From NCBI RefSeq assembly GCF_000522985.1, contig NZ_CP007128.1, positions 1,782,220 through 1,846,219 on the forward strand: a stretch of 64,000 nt of DNA, read 5' to 3'. The translations under genes and the position numbers were made by a program. Below, in pieces: positions 43,386 to 52,377 of this stretch. This DNA comes from Gemmatirosa kalamazoonensis. Its GTDB lineage: Bacteria > Gemmatimonadota > Gemmatimonadetes > Gemmatimonadales > Gemmatimonadaceae. Positions within the stretch are counted from its first letter, which is position 1; each line of letters begins with the position of its first letter. The notes below the pieces were generated by a model. It did no database searches and was not told the DNA's origin. It worked only from the letters and a program-made list of their open reading frames with translations.

Positions 43386-43904
43386 TCACTGCGATCGCGG
43401 CTGGCTCGACGGCGGCACCATGCCCTTCATGCGCATGTACGTCACGATGTTGCCGTAGTGCTCCGCGTTGTGCGTCGCGTTCTCGGCGAGGAAGGTCAGC
43501 TTCGTGCCGGCGTCGCCCATGGAGCTCGCGCGCCCGGCCGCCTGGGCGTCGGTGAGCGCGTAGGCGCGCTCGCAGTACGTGGTGGACGCCTTCAGCGCCT
43601 GGACGAGCGCGGCCTTCGTCGTCGCGCTCTTCTCGATCGCGTCCTCGCGCGGCTCGGGGTCGCCGAGCGCGGCGGCGCAGAAGACGCGCTGCGCGCCGGC
43701 GACGTGGCCGATCATCTGACCGAACGTGCGCACGGTGGCAATGGGACGGTACGCGTAGTCGGCCTCCGGCATCTGCTCGGCGGCGCGCGTGATGTAGGTG
43801 GTCATCTGCCGCCAGGCCTCGCGGGCCGCGGTCACGCCGGGGCTGGCTTGGGCGGCGGCGAGGGAGGGGAGGGCGAGGACGACGGCGGCGACGATGCGCG
43901 TCAT
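43386..43904 (-). CDS. Exported DinB family protein
   Basis: The product has 172 residues with a signal peptide (MTRIVAAVVLALPSLAAAQ). The mature part is a DinB/YfiT four-helix bundle with a likely metal-binding His triad: IGHVAGAQ and THNAEHYGN. Many DinB proteins bind Ni or Zn and act in thiol or toxin metabolism; this one appears to be exported. It ends convergently with the PRC-barrel gene, 7 bp apart. Confidence 0.82.
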   Translation of the reverse strand: MTRIVAAVVLALPSLAAAQASPGVTAAREAWRQMTTYITRAAEQMPEADYAYRPIATVRTFGQMIGHVAGAQRVFCAAALGDPEPREDAIEKSATTKAALVQALKASTTYCERAYALTDAQAAGRASSMGDAGTKLTFLAENATHNAEHYGNIVTYMRMKGMVPPSSQPRSQ

Positions 43905-43968
43905 GGGGCGGGGCTCGGGGAAGGGGATCGTGCGTATATGAGGCTGGGTTGGGGGCGCGTCAACGGCG

Positions 43969-44039
43969 GAACTGCGGTTCTGAAGCCGCGGTTTCGGAAC
44001 TGCGGTTCCGGTGGGGCGGGAGGGGCGGGTACGGCGGGG
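43969..44039 (+). repeat. Left 71-bp arm of the S23 element
   Basis: It begins GAACTGCGGTTCTGAAGCCG and ends GTACGGCGGGG, identical to the reverse complement of 44567-44637. Confidence 0.9.
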
Positions 44040-44079
44040 TCGATACAGCGGGGTCGATACGCCGGGGCGGTGCGGCGGG

Positions 44080-44451
44080 TCAGCTGTTAGGCGGCGGCTT
44101 GAGGGAACGAATCAGCGCGTTCAGAAGGACGCCGACGTGGCGCGCGCGGGTGTGCATCTGGGCGACGTCCGCCGCAGTCGCGAGGTCGGTGTCGCGAAGC
44201 GCTTCGACGTCACTCTCCACTTCCTGCAGCGAGGCGCGCGAGTCGTACAGCAGGCGCACGTAGTCTCGCCGCGACGACTTGCCGTTGCCCTCGGCGATGT
44301 TCGCATGCACCGACCGGGCGGCCCTCCGCATCTGGTCGGCGAGGTCAGCGTGGGTGGGCGGGAACGCGCGGACGACGCGGTTGACGTCGCGGGCGAGCAT
44401 CTGCGCCTCCTGCCACACGCGCAGATCGCGGAACGAGTCCCCTTCTGCCAT
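44080..44451 (-). CDS. S23/four-helix-bundle protein (23S rRNA intervening-sequence family)
   Basis: The product has 123 residues. It has the usual family start FRDLRVWQEAQMLARDVNRV, then FPPTHADLADQMRRAARSVHANIAEGNGK, and helices rich in Ala/Leu. Homologues form pentameric four-helix bundles. They are often encoded in intervening sequences inside 23S rRNA genes, or as free-standing genes in hypervariable regions; the Avd factor of diversity-generating elements is a relative. Here the gene lies between perfect inverted repeats, outside any rRNA. The stop overlaps a GTTAGGC heptamer region at 44087. Confidence 0.88.
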   Translation of the reverse strand: MAEGDSFRDLRVWQEAQMLARDVNRVVRAFPPTHADLADQMRRAARSVHANIAEGNGKSSRRDYVRLLYDSRASLQEVESDVEALRDTDLATAADVAQMHTRARHVGVLLNALIRSLKPPPNS

Positions 44452-44566
44452 GCAGCCAACCTAGGATCACCCGAGCGCGGATACCGCGCTCCGGGAACGC
44501 ACCCGGGTCCTCCGCAACGCAGCGCCGGTCGGCGTCATGGCCCCGTCCATCGGCACCGCAGCACAG

Positions 44567-44637
44567 CCCCGCCGTACCCGCCCCTCCCGCCCCACCGGAA
44601 CCGCAGTTCCGAAACCGCGGCTTCAGAACCGCAGTTC
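44567..44637 (-). repeat. Right 71-bp arm of the S23 element
   Basis: Perfect reverse complement of 43969-44039. Its last two bases fall in the ABC-F stop codon (44636-44638). Confidence 0.9.
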
Positions 44638-46546
44638 AGTGCTGCGCCGCGATCGTCTCCAACTCCTCCCACCGCGCCAGCGCGTCCGCCAGCTCCCCGT
44701 CGATCGCGTCGAGCCGCGCCTTCGCCGACGCGACCGCGCCGCCGTCGCGCAGGAACGCGGGGTCGGCCATCGAGGCATACAGCGTGTCGCGCTCCCGCTC
44801 CAGCGCGTCGATCCGTTCGGGCAGCGCCGCCAGCTCGTGCGTCTCCTTGAACGTGAGCTTGCGCTTGCGGTCGCGCTCCCGCGGCGGCGGCGGCGCGGGT
44901 GGGGCGGGGCGCTTCGGCGCGGCGTTAGGCACCGCGGTCGGCGCGCGCTGCCGCACCCAGTCGGTGTAGCCGCCGACGTACTCGCCGACGACGCCGCCCC
45001 CCTCCAGCACGAGCGTGCTCGTGACGACGTCGTCGAGGAACTCGCGGTCGTGGCTCACGAGCAGGAGCGTGCCACCGAACTCCTGGAGGCGCTCCTCGAG
45101 CAGGTCGAGCGTCTCGAGATCGAGGTCGTTCGTCGGCTCGTCCATCACCAGCAGGTTGAACGGGCGCGTGAACAGCCGCGCGAGCATGAGCCGGTTGCGC
45201 TCCCCGCCGGAGAGCGCGCGGACCGGCGTGCGCGCGCGCTCGGGGGAGAACAGGAAGTCCTGCAGGTACGACAGCACGTGCTTCCGCGCGCCGCCAAGGG
45301 TGATCCAGTCGGCGCCGTCGGCGATCGTGTCGAACACCGCGCGCTCGGCGTCGAGCTGCTCGCGGAGCTGGTCGAAGTACGCGACTTCCAGGCCCGTGCC
45401 GAGCCGGATCGTGCCGGCATCGGGCGGGAGCTCGCCGAGGAGGAGGCGCAGCAGCGTCGTCTTGCCGGAGCCGTTAGGCCCGATGATCCCCACGCGGTCG
45501 CCGCGCAGGATCGTCGTGGTGAGGTCGCGCACGATCGGCCGTGCGCCGCGCGCGAAGCTGACGCCCTTCGCCTCGATGACGAGCTTCCCGGAGCGCTCCG
45601 CCTCCAGCGTCTGGAGCCGCACGCTCCCCTCGCGGTCGCGGCGCGCCGCGCGGTCGGCGCGGAGCTGGTCGAGCAGCCGGGCACGCCCCTCGTTCAGCGT
45701 GCGGCGCGCGGTGATCGACGAGCGGAGACGTACGGCCTCGCGCGCGATGCGCTTGTCCAGCTCCTCGTTCGCCCGCGTCTCGCTCTCGAGCGCGGCCGCC
45801 TTGCGATCGAGGTACGTGTCGTAGTCGCCGGCCCAGCTCACGAGCTGCCCGCGGTCGAGCTCCACGACGCGCGTCGCGAGGCGGCGGAGGAACGCGCGGT
45901 CGTGCGTCACGAACAGCAGCGTGAGCCCGCGCTCGACGAGGAACCGCTCCATCCACTCGATCGCGTCGACGTCGAGGTGGTTCGTCGGCTCGTCGAGCAG
46001 CAGCACGTCGGGCTCGCTGACGAGCGCGCGCGCGAGCAGCGTCTGCCGCTTGCGTCCGCCCGACGCGCTCGCGAACGGCAGGTCGGCGTCGAGACCCAGG
46101 TGCTCGATCACCGTCTCGACCCGCGTCTGGATCTGCCACGCGTTCGCCGCGTCGAGCTGATGGTGCAGCCGATCCATCTCCCGCAGCGCCGCGTCGCGCG
46201 CCGATTCGGCCGACGCCACCGCGACCGCGTGGCTCGCCTCGTGGTAGCGCGCGAGCAGCCGGCCGACGTCGCCGAGCCCGGACGCGACGACGTCGTAGAT
46301 CGTGCCGCCGACGTCGTGCGGCACGTCCTGCTCGAGCCGTGCGACCGTCGCGCCGCTCTGCCGCACGACCTCCCCTTCGTCCGGCGGCTGCGTGCCGTCG
46401 AGGATCTTCATCAGCGTGCTCTTGCCGGCCCCGTTGCGTCCGAGCAGGCACACGCGCTCGCCGCGCTCGACCGCGAGGTTCGCGTGATCCAGCAGCGGCG
46501 GGCCGCCGAACGCAATGGAGACGTCTTTCAGGCCTAACAGTGCCAT
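44636..46546 (-). CDS. ABC-F family ATPase (Uup-like)
   Basis: The product has 636 residues: two ABC ATPase domains in one chain and no membrane segment. Walker A motifs are GRNGAGKST (36-44) and GPNGSGKTT (about 355). The signature regions are ASGGRKRQ and LSGGERNR; LLLDEPTNHLD and LVMDEPTNDLD are the Walker B lines. A basic linker joins the domains, and a C-terminal coiled-coil (LKFKETHELAALPERIDALE-like) fits Uup-type proteins. It probably works on the ribosome or DNA repair intermediates rather than transport. Confidence 0.92.
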   Translation of the reverse strand: MALLGLKDVSIAFGGPPLLDHANLAVERGERVCLLGRNGAGKSTLMKILDGTQPPDEGEVVRQSGATVARLEQDVPHDVGGTIYDVVASGLGDVGRLLARYHEASHAVAVASAESARDAALREMDRLHHQLDAANAWQIQTRVETVIEHLGLDADLPFASASGGRKRQTLLARALVSEPDVLLLDEPTNHLDVDAIEWMERFLVERGLTLLFVTHDRAFLRRLATRVVELDRGQLVSWAGDYDTYLDRKAAALESETRANEELDKRIAREAVRLRSSITARRTLNEGRARLLDQLRADRAARRDREGSVRLQTLEAERSGKLVIEAKGVSFARGARPIVRDLTTTILRGDRVGIIGPNGSGKTTLLRLLLGELPPDAGTIRLGTGLEVAYFDQLREQLDAERAVFDTIADGADWITLGGARKHVLSYLQDFLFSPERARTPVRALSGGERNRLMLARLFTRPFNLLVMDEPTNDLDLETLDLLEERLQEFGGTLLLVSHDREFLDDVVTSTLVLEGGGVVGEYVGGYTDWVRQRAPTAVPNAAPKRPAPPAPPPPRERDRKRKLTFKETHELAALPERIDALERERDTLYASMADPAFLRDGGAVASAKARLDAIDGELADALARWEELETIAAQH

Positions 46547-46566
46547 GGTGCTCGGGCGAGGCGATG

Positions 46567-46636
46567 ATCCGCGGATTGCGCAGATCACGCAGAGCCGTTT
46601 GCAGGGGCTCTGCGCAATCTGCGTAATCTGCGGATG
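46567..46636. repeat. Hairpin of GCAGATTACGC units
   Basis: The left arm (ATCCGCGGATTGCGCAGATC...) faces a right arm ending GCGTAATCTGCGGAT across a short loop. It lies between the ABC-F start and the downstream stop of the sorbosone-dehydrogenase-like gene, on the same strand. Confidence 0.8.
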
Positions 46637-46643
46637 ATATCGC

Positions 46644-47963
46644 CTACGGCCTCGCCCCCGTCACCCGCCACACGGTGTTCCCGACGTCGTCCGCCACGAG
46701 CAGCGCGCCCCGGCCGTCGATCGCCACGCCGACGGGGCGGCCACGCGCCTTGCCGTCGGCGCCGACGAAGCCGGTGAGGATCTCCACCGGATCGCCCGCC
46801 GGCATCCCGTCGGCGAAGCGGACGAAGATCACGCGGTAGCCGGCGAGCGGCTTGCGGTTCCACGAGCCGTGCTGGCCGACGAACATGCCGCCGCGGTAGC
46901 GCTCGGGCAGCGTCGTGCCGCGCGACGACGCGAGGCCGAGCGATCCGGTGTGCGCGCCGAGCCCATAGTCGGGAACGAGCGCGCGGGCCACGAGGTCGGG
47001 GCGGGGCCGGCGCACGCGCGTGTCGACGTGCTGTCCCCAGTAGCTGTACGGCCAGCCGTAGAAGCCACCGTCCTTCACCGCCGTCATGTAGTCGGGCACG
47101 AGGTCGCTGCCTAACTCGTCGCGCTCGTTCACCGCGGCCCACAGCGCGCCGCGGTCCGGATCCCACGCGAGCCCCACCGGGTTGCGCAGCCCCGACGCGA
47201 GCACGCGGTGCGCTCCGGTGCGCGGGTCGATCTCCCACACCGCGGCGCGATCCGTCTCCTTGTCGATCCCGTTCTCCGCGACGTTGCTGTTCGAGCCGAC
47301 GCCGACGTAGAGGCGCGATCCGTCGGGGCTCGCGAGCAGACTCTTCGTCCAGTGGTGGTTCAGCTTCCCGCCGGGGAGCACGGTCACGGTTTCCGGCCGC
47401 GCCGCGATGCGCGTCTCACCCGCGGCGTACGGCACGCGCACGAGCGCGTCGCTGTTCGCCACGTAGAGCCGGTCGCCGATGAGCGCCATGCCGAACGGCG
47501 AGTACAGGCTGTCGAGCAGCACCGAACGGGTTTCCGCGACGCCGTCGCCGTCCGCGTCGCGCAGCAGCGTGATGCGGTTCGCGCTCGGTACCGCGGACCC
47601 GGCCTTCTTCTGGAACCGCTTGAAGAACCACCCCTTCAGCCCCCTGTTGTCGTCGGGGCGCTTCGGGCCGTTCGTCTCCGCCACGAGCACGTCGCCGTTC
47701 GGCAGCACGTACAGCCAGCGCGGGTGATCGAGGCCCGTCGCGAACGGCGCGACGGCGAGCCCGTCACCCGCAGTGGGACGCTCGCCGGCCGCCCATCCCC
47801 TCGCCGGCGCGATCTTCACGACGGGGATGAGCGACGTCTCCGGCGGCGGCAGCGCGGGACGCGGGCCGATGCCCTCGGCGAGCGGAAGCCGGGCGGCCGA
47901 TCCGCAGCCGGTGGTGCCTAACGCGGCGGCGACGACGATCCTTCGAAGCAAACTGGAGCGCAT
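46644..47963 (-). CDS. Sorbosone dehydrogenase-like (PQQ-type beta-propeller) lipoprotein
   Basis: The product has 439 residues. The lipobox GTTGC follows a short signal. The body is a six-bladed propeller of the soluble glucose/sorbosone dehydrogenase family: [80 protein letters not shown]. Family members oxidise sugars with PQQ at the cell surface. The PQQ His and Arg ligands seem present (HHW, GLRNP), but the real substrate is unknown. Confidence 0.88.
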   Translation of the reverse strand: MRSSLLRRIVVAAALGTTGCGSAARLPLAEGIGPRPALPPPETSLIPVVKIAPARGWAAGERPTAGDGLAVAPFATGLDHPRWLYVLPNGDVLVAETNGPKRPDDNRGLKGWFFKRFQKKAGSAVPSANRITLLRDADGDGVAETRSVLLDSLYSPFGMALIGDRLYVANSDALVRVPYAAGETRIAARPETVTVLPGGKLNHHWTKSLLASPDGSRLYVGVGSNSNVAENGIDKETDRAAVWEIDPRTGAHRVLASGLRNPVGLAWDPDRGALWAAVNERDELGSDLVPDYMTAVKDGGFYGWPYSYWGQHVDTRVRRPRPDLVARALVPDYGLGAHTGSLGLASSRGTTLPERYRGGMFVGQHGSWNRKPLAGYRVIFVRFADGMPAGDPVEILTGFVGADGKARGRPVGVAIDGRGALLVADDVGNTVWRVTGARP

Positions 47964-48075
47964 GTGCGTGTCCTGCGGTGTGCGTCGCGCTCTCAGACGG
48001 CACGCGTCGGGCCGCTATTCCTCAGGGCGCCGTCTCACGACTCCTCACCTAGGAAAAGCTCCTCGTGTTTGGATA

Positions 48076-48109
48076 GCGGATCAACGGATTCGCGAATCCG
48101 TCGATCCGC
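48076..48109. repeat. Perfect-type palindrome GCGGATCAACGGATTCG
   Basis: Two 17-bp arms (one mismatch) with no spacer, joined at the central CGCG. Wider imperfect pairing is possible on both sides. It lies between two minus-strand genes. Confidence 0.75.
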
Positions 48110-48159
48110 GCACCGAACCTCGAGAAGTCTTCTCTGACACGGAGACCCGAGACGGCGCG

Positions 48160-49548
48160 TCAACGCCTTGTCAATCGCAGCTCCCCGATGCGCGACACCG
48201 TGGCGACCATCACCCCGCCGGGCTCGAAGCGAATGCCCATCGTTCCGGCGCGGTAGCCGCTGCCGCGCACGACGAGCGGCGTCGCGCGGACGCGCGGGAG
48301 CTGCAGCGCGAGGCTGCCGTCGGGCGCGCGCACGATGCGCCACGTCGCGTCGAGGTCGTCGCTGTAGTACGTGCCGACGAGCGTCGTGTCGGTCGCCGGG
48401 CGCGCCGGCTCGTCGCTCGCCGTGCTCGATGCGCGCACCGACGTCGTCGCGGCCGCCGGCGCGGTCATGCGGTCGCCGAGGTAGACCTCCGCCACGCGGT
48501 GCGCGAGCGGGCCGGGGTCGATCGTGCCGAGGTTGCACGTCACGAACACGCTGAAGTGCGCGTCGGGGAAGCGGAGCACGTACGCCTTGTAGCCCATGAG
48601 CGAGCCGCCGTGCTCCGTGGTGCGCAGCCCGCGGTACGTGCGCTCCTCGTTGCCGAACGCGTACGGCAGCGTGTCACCGGTCGTCAGCACGCCGCGCGTG
48701 TGGATGAGCCGCCGCAGCGCGTCGCCGCCCACCTGGTGCGTGTAGTAGTTCTCGTCCCACTTCAGCAGATCGCCGAGCGTCGTGTACAGCCCACCGGCGC
48801 CGGTCTTGTCGAAGTTCTGCAGGTACGAGATCCGGTAGGCACCGGCGCCGTCGCGCTCGTAGCTCATCGCGCGCCACTTCATCGGGTGTCCCGGGTCGTC
48901 GTGGAAGTGCGTGTGCGTCATGCCCAACGGCGCGAAGATGCGCGCGTCGGCGAACTCGCGCAGCGACTGCCCGGTGACGCGCTTCACGATCTGGGCGAGC
49001 AGGTAGTAGCCGGAGTTGCTGTACGAGTACGCGCTGCCGGGCGCGAAGCCGAGCCCCTTCTGGCGGAAGATGAGGTCGAGCGCCGCGGAATCGGGGAAGA
49101 CGTCCTCCATGCGGTCGCCGCGCAGGCTCATGAGCGCGTACACGTCGCGCACGCCGCTCGTATGGTGGATGAGATTGCGCACCGTGACCGGGGTGCCGTA
49201 GTCGCGCATCTCGGGGAGGAACTTCCGCACGTCGTCGTCGAGCGACAGCTTGCCGTCGAGCGCGAGCAGCGCGATGGCGGCGGCGGTGAACTGCTTCGAG
49301 TCGGAGCCGACGTAGTACACGATGTCCGGCCCGTTAGGCACGTCATAGTCGAGGTTCGCCATGCCGTAGCCGCGCTCGTACACGAAGCGGCCGTTGCGTG
49401 CGGCGCCGACCGCGCACCCCGGCGAGTCCCCGCGGTCCCACTCGGCGAAGATGGGATCCACGGCGGGGTTGGGCGGCATCTGCGCGGCAGCGGTCGCGGC
49501 GGACGTGGCGCAGGCGATGACAAGAGCGGCGGCAGCGAGCGGGCGCAT
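48160..49548 (-). CDS. Exported serine hydrolase, beta-lactamase/class C family
   Basis: The product has 462 residues with a signal peptide of about 23 residues. The catalytic Ser82-x-x-Lys85 is in GSDSKQFT; the Tyr motif is YSNSG, and the third motif is the His-Gly-Gly of TTEHGGSLMGY. This is the class C beta-lactamase/PBP-like esterase group. A C-terminal beta-rich extension of about 130 residues (TLVGTYYSDDLDATWRIV) is often seen in such peptidases/esterases. It could hydrolyse peptides, esters or beta-lactams. Confidence 0.9.
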   Translation of the reverse strand: MRPLAAAALVIACATSAATAAAQMPPNPAVDPIFAEWDRGDSPGCAVGAARNGRFVYERGYGMANLDYDVPNGPDIVYYVGSDSKQFTAAAIALLALDGKLSLDDDVRKFLPEMRDYGTPVTVRNLIHHTSGVRDVYALMSLRGDRMEDVFPDSAALDLIFRQKGLGFAPGSAYSYSNSGYYLLAQIVKRVTGQSLREFADARIFAPLGMTHTHFHDDPGHPMKWRAMSYERDGAGAYRISYLQNFDKTGAGGLYTTLGDLLKWDENYYTHQVGGDALRRLIHTRGVLTTGDTLPYAFGNEERTYRGLRTTEHGGSLMGYKAYVLRFPDAHFSVFVTCNLGTIDPGPLAHRVAEVYLGDRMTAPAAATTSVRASSTASDEPARPATDTTLVGTYYSDDLDATWRIVRAPDGSLALQLPRVRATPLVVRGSGYRAGTMGIRFEPGGVMVATVSRIGELRLTRR

Positions 49549-49660
49549 CGTCGGTCTCCACGGGAACGGTCGAACGGCTCGTGAGCCAACATGAGACGCG
49601 TCGCGGCTGGACGGCAGGGCCGGCGGCCGTATCTTCGCGCTCACTCCAACCCCACCCACC

Positions 49661-50275
49661 ATGGCCCGCGCGACTCCCGCCGTCTCCGCCGCCGACGTGC
49701 AGCTCGCCGACGTCGCGACCAGGCTCGGCACCACCGTCCGTCAGCTGCGCAACACGAAGGTGAAGGCGATCAGCGACGCGCAGCGCGCGAGGCTGCTCGG
49801 CGTCAGCGCCGGGACGCTCACCGCGGTTCGCACGCCGATCGTGCTGAGCCCCGCGAAGCCGATCAAGGGAACGGACCAGTACATCCTGATCTTCTCCTCG
49901 ATCATGGTGGACCCGACGTGGCCGACGGGCGTCGGGCAGGCGCTGTTCAGCTCCGGCTACCCCGGCGTCGTCGATCAGGGCGTCCAGGTGGCGTTCCCGC
50001 GCGTGAAGAAGGGGAAGAATCACCTCGTCGAGTTCTACGTGTCGCTGAACTCGAACGTCGCGTACAAGTTCCGCGTGTTCACGTTTCCGCTCGGCGACTT
50101 CCAGGACGTCACGATCCAGGGACCGAAGCCGAACACGATCATCACCGCGATCGCGCCGCCGGTGGATCAGATCTCCGGCGCGCTCCAACTCGGCGCGTCG
50201 ATCCAGCAGCGCAACTCGGTGCAGGACGACGCCGGGTGGAGCTTCCAGTCGGTGCAGGTGAACGTCGTGGGCTGA
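49661..50275 (+). CDS. Hypothetical protein with helical N-terminus and beta-sandwich-like body
   Basis: The product has 204 residues. No signal peptide or family was recognised. Residues about 12-55 are helical and have a helix-turn-helix look (VATRLGTTVRQLRN then AQRARLLGVSAGTLTAV). The rest is beta-rich with Val, Phe and Ser (YILIFSSIMVDPTW, HLVEFYVSLNSNVAYKFRVF). It is divergent from the serine hydrolase, with 112 bp between. Confidence 0.6.
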   Translation: MARATPAVSAADVQLADVATRLGTTVRQLRNTKVKAISDAQRARLLGVSAGTLTAVRTPIVLSPAKPIKGTDQYILIFSSIMVDPTWPTGVGQALFSSGYPGVVDQGVQVAFPRVKKGKNHLVEFYVSLNSNVAYKFRVFTFPLGDFQDVTIQGPKPNTIITAIAPPVDQISGALQLGASIQQRNSVQDDAGWSFQSVQVNVVG

Positions 50276-50278
50276 TTC

Positions 50279-50507
50279 GGCTCACGCGGAGCCGCGGAGG
50301 ACGCGGCGAACTGCCTCCGCTGTGTGAATGAACCGCAGAGGACGCAGAGGGCCGCAGAGAACACCATCTCTCTTCTTTTCACCACAGAGGACACAGAGGA
50401 CACGGAGGAGAACCACTTTTGTTGGTTTCCTCCGTGTCCTCCGTGTCCTCTGTGGTTCAACTCAACAGGGCAGTCCTCTGCAGCCCTCTGCGGCCCTCTG
50501 CGGTTCG
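50279..50507. repeat. Lone CTCACGCGGAG arm plus a nested double hairpin
   Basis: A left arm of the 5737-5814 family (50279-50308) stands alone. It is followed by a nested element, 50329-50507, with CCGCAGAGGACGCAGAG outer arms and ACCACAGAGGACACAG inner arms around a GTTGG loop. Same two-layer type as 8716-8892 and 16693-16870. It lies between convergent genes. Confidence 0.85.
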
Positions 50508-50521
50508 ATTCGAAGAGGCCG

Positions 50522-51880
50522 TCACGCGAAGAGCCGCACTGCGACCGGCACCGGCGCGGCGACGGCGTCGTCGACCGTGAGCCGCACGCGCTGCACCCGC
50601 GCCGGCGCGAACCGGTCGAGCTTCGCGTACCCGATCGTCGTGCCGCGCGACAGCTCGCGCCACGCGCCGCCCTCGTCCGCGCCGGAGAGCGTGTAGCGCG
50701 CCACGCGCTGTCCCTGCTCGATCGATTCGCCGAGCCGCGCGATCGATACCGTCGCGGCGCGGCGCAGGTCGAGCTGCACCTCGGCCGACCGCGGACCCGT
50801 GGCGCGCCATGTCGACCGTGCACCCGCGGCGAGGTCCTCGGCGAACAGCGCGTCACGTCGCACGCGGAACTCCGTCAGGCGCGCGACGTCGGTCGGGTGC
50901 AGCACGCCGTCGCGCGTCGGCGGCACGTTCAGCAGCAGCTTGCCGTTGCGTCCCACCGACGTGGCGTAGAGGCCCAACAGATTCTCGACGTCGCGCACGC
51001 GCGCGTCCTCGGCCGGATGGTTGAACCAGCCGGGGCGGATCGAGACGTCCACCTCCGCGGGACGCCAGACCGGGCCTGCTGGGTCGCCGTGCTGCAGCGC
51101 GGCGATGATGCCGGGGCCGTCGGCGCCGGGGTAGGGGACCACGGCGGGATCCACGGTCGACCAGTTCGGGTCGCCCGCGGTGCCGCGCTCGTTGCCGCAC
51201 CAGCGCACGTCGGGGCCCGCGTCGGAGAAGATCACGGCCTGGGGCTGCAGGCGCTTCACGAGTCCCCAGAAGCGAGGCCAGTCGTAGACCTGCTTCTTCC
51301 CGTTAGGCCCCTCGCCGTTCGCGCCGTCGAACCAGACCTCGGAGACGGGGCCGTAGCGCGTGAGCAGCTCGGTGAGCTGGTCGCAGTACAGGTCGTTGTA
51401 GCGCGGCGAGTCGCCGTACGCGGGGTTGTTGCGGTCCCACGGCGAGAGATAGAGCCCGGCACGCAGCCCCTCGGCGCGGCACGCGTCGGTGAACTCGCGC
51501 ACCACGTCGCCCGCGCCGCCGCGCCACGGGCTCCGCGCCACGGTGTGCTGCGTCGTGGCGCTCGGCCACAGGCAGAAGCCGTCGTGGTGCTTCGCGGTGA
51601 GGATCATCGCGCGGAAGCCCGCGTCGCGCGCGGCGCGCGCCCACGCGCGGGCGTCGAGCCGCGACGGGGCGAAGATCGCCGGGTCCTCCGTGCCGTCGCC
51701 CCACTCGCGGTCGGTGAACGTGTTCACGCCGAAGTGGAGGAACATCGCCAGCTCGTCGCGCTGCCACGCGAGCTGCGCGGGCGACGGCGTCGGACGTCCG
51801 GCCGCGTCGGTCGGGCGCGGCCGCGCGCAACCCGCGGCGAGCGACGCGGCAGTGGCCCGCACGAAGTCGCGGCGATTCAC
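50522..51880 (-). CDS. Tat-exported GH29 alpha-L-fucosidase-like lipoprotein
   Basis: The product has 452 residues from a GTG start that overlaps the previous stop (GTGA). A Tat motif (RRDFVRA) and an AAGC lipobox-like site are at the N-terminus. The catalytic barrel has MFLHFGVNTFTDREWG, MILTAKHHDGFCLWPS, LYLSPWDRNNPAYG and the nucleophile region SEVWFDGANGEG. A C-terminal beta domain of about 130 residues follows. It should release L-fucose from glycans outside the cytoplasm. Confidence 0.9.
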   Translation of the reverse strand: MNRRDFVRATAASLAAGCARPRPTDAAGRPTPSPAQLAWQRDELAMFLHFGVNTFTDREWGDGTEDPAIFAPSRLDARAWARAARDAGFRAMILTAKHHDGFCLWPSATTQHTVARSPWRGGAGDVVREFTDACRAEGLRAGLYLSPWDRNNPAYGDSPRYNDLYCDQLTELLTRYGPVSEVWFDGANGEGPNGKKQVYDWPRFWGLVKRLQPQAVIFSDAGPDVRWCGNERGTAGDPNWSTVDPAVVPYPGADGPGIIAALQHGDPAGPVWRPAEVDVSIRPGWFNHPAEDARVRDVENLLGLYATSVGRNGKLLLNVPPTRDGVLHPTDVARLTEFRVRRDALFAEDLAAGARSTWRATGPRSAEVQLDLRRAATVSIARLGESIEQGQRVARYTLSGADEGGAWRELSRGTTIGYAKLDRFAPARVQRVRLTVDDAVAAPVPVAVRLFA

Positions 51881-52377
51881 GGTTCCCCCCCGTGCTCGAG
51901 GATCGCCCAGCGGCGCCGGAGGTGGCGCGGCAGCGCGTACCAGAAGGTGCCTAACGCCGCGCACAGCGCCGTGGCGAGCGCCGCCGCCCACCCGCTCGCG
52001 CCGAGGATCACGCGCGCCACGAGGTACACGTCGAGGCAGATGCCGAGGGCGAGCGGCGCGAGGCTGAGGAGCAGCATCCGCGACGCCACGCGCAGGAAGC
52101 GGCCGGACACCGTGCGCGGCTCCGCCTGCCGGTGCAGCGCCGCCGGCGCCATGACGAGCGCCATCGCGACCACGACGAGCGCGAGCGCGCCGAGGTGCAG
52201 CCGCTGCTCACCCGCGGAGAGATGGCGATCGAAGCCCTGGCTGAAGACGGCGACGAGCTGGAAGCCGAACACCGCCTGCACGCCGGGCACGATCGTGCGG
52301 CACTCCTCGAGCAGGTGCGACGCCGCCGTGTCGAGCGACAGCCGCTCGACGTCGAGGCCGGGCGCGCGACCGGTCAC
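51877..52377 (-). CDS. DUF6328 family membrane protein
   Basis: The product has 166 residues from a GTG start. The family line is clear: LLEECRTIVPGVQAVFGFQ, AVFSQGFDRHLSAGEQRLHL, then ALVMAPAALHR; four membrane segments follow. It overlaps its neighbours on both sides by four bases (GTGA), so all three genes are translated as a unit. The biochemical role of DUF6328 is unknown. Confidence 0.82.
   Translation of the reverse strand: MTGRAPGLDVERLSLDTAASHLLEECRTIVPGVQAVFGFQLVAVFSQGFDRHLSAGEQRLHLGALALVVVAMALVMAPAALHRQAEPRTVSGRFLRVASRMLLLSLAPLALGICLDVYLVARVILGASGWAAALATALCAALGTFWYALPRHLRRRWAILEHGGEP

Larger units (their letters stand above)
43969..44637. mobile_element. Gene-bearing inverted-repeat element (71-bp perfect arms around an S23 gene)
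   Basis: Positions 43969-44039 and 44567-44637 are perfect 71-bp reverse complements. They enclose 527 bp that hold one complete gene, the four-helix-bundle protein at 44080-44451. The arm sequence belongs to the window's GAACTGCGGTTCTG hairpin family (compare 36166-36338), whose other members have arms separated by only a short loop. The right arm overlaps the stop codon of the ABC-F gene. No target-site duplication or transposase is visible. Confidence 0.7.

Noticed and set aside
43969-44637. Conventional insertion sequence
   Set aside because: There is no transposase gene, the arms are much longer than normal IS ends, and no target-site duplication is visible.
44537-46537. A 666-codon plus-strand open frame
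   Set aside because: Antisense of the ABC-F gene, with the same biased composition; the ABC motifs on the minus strand are unmistakable.
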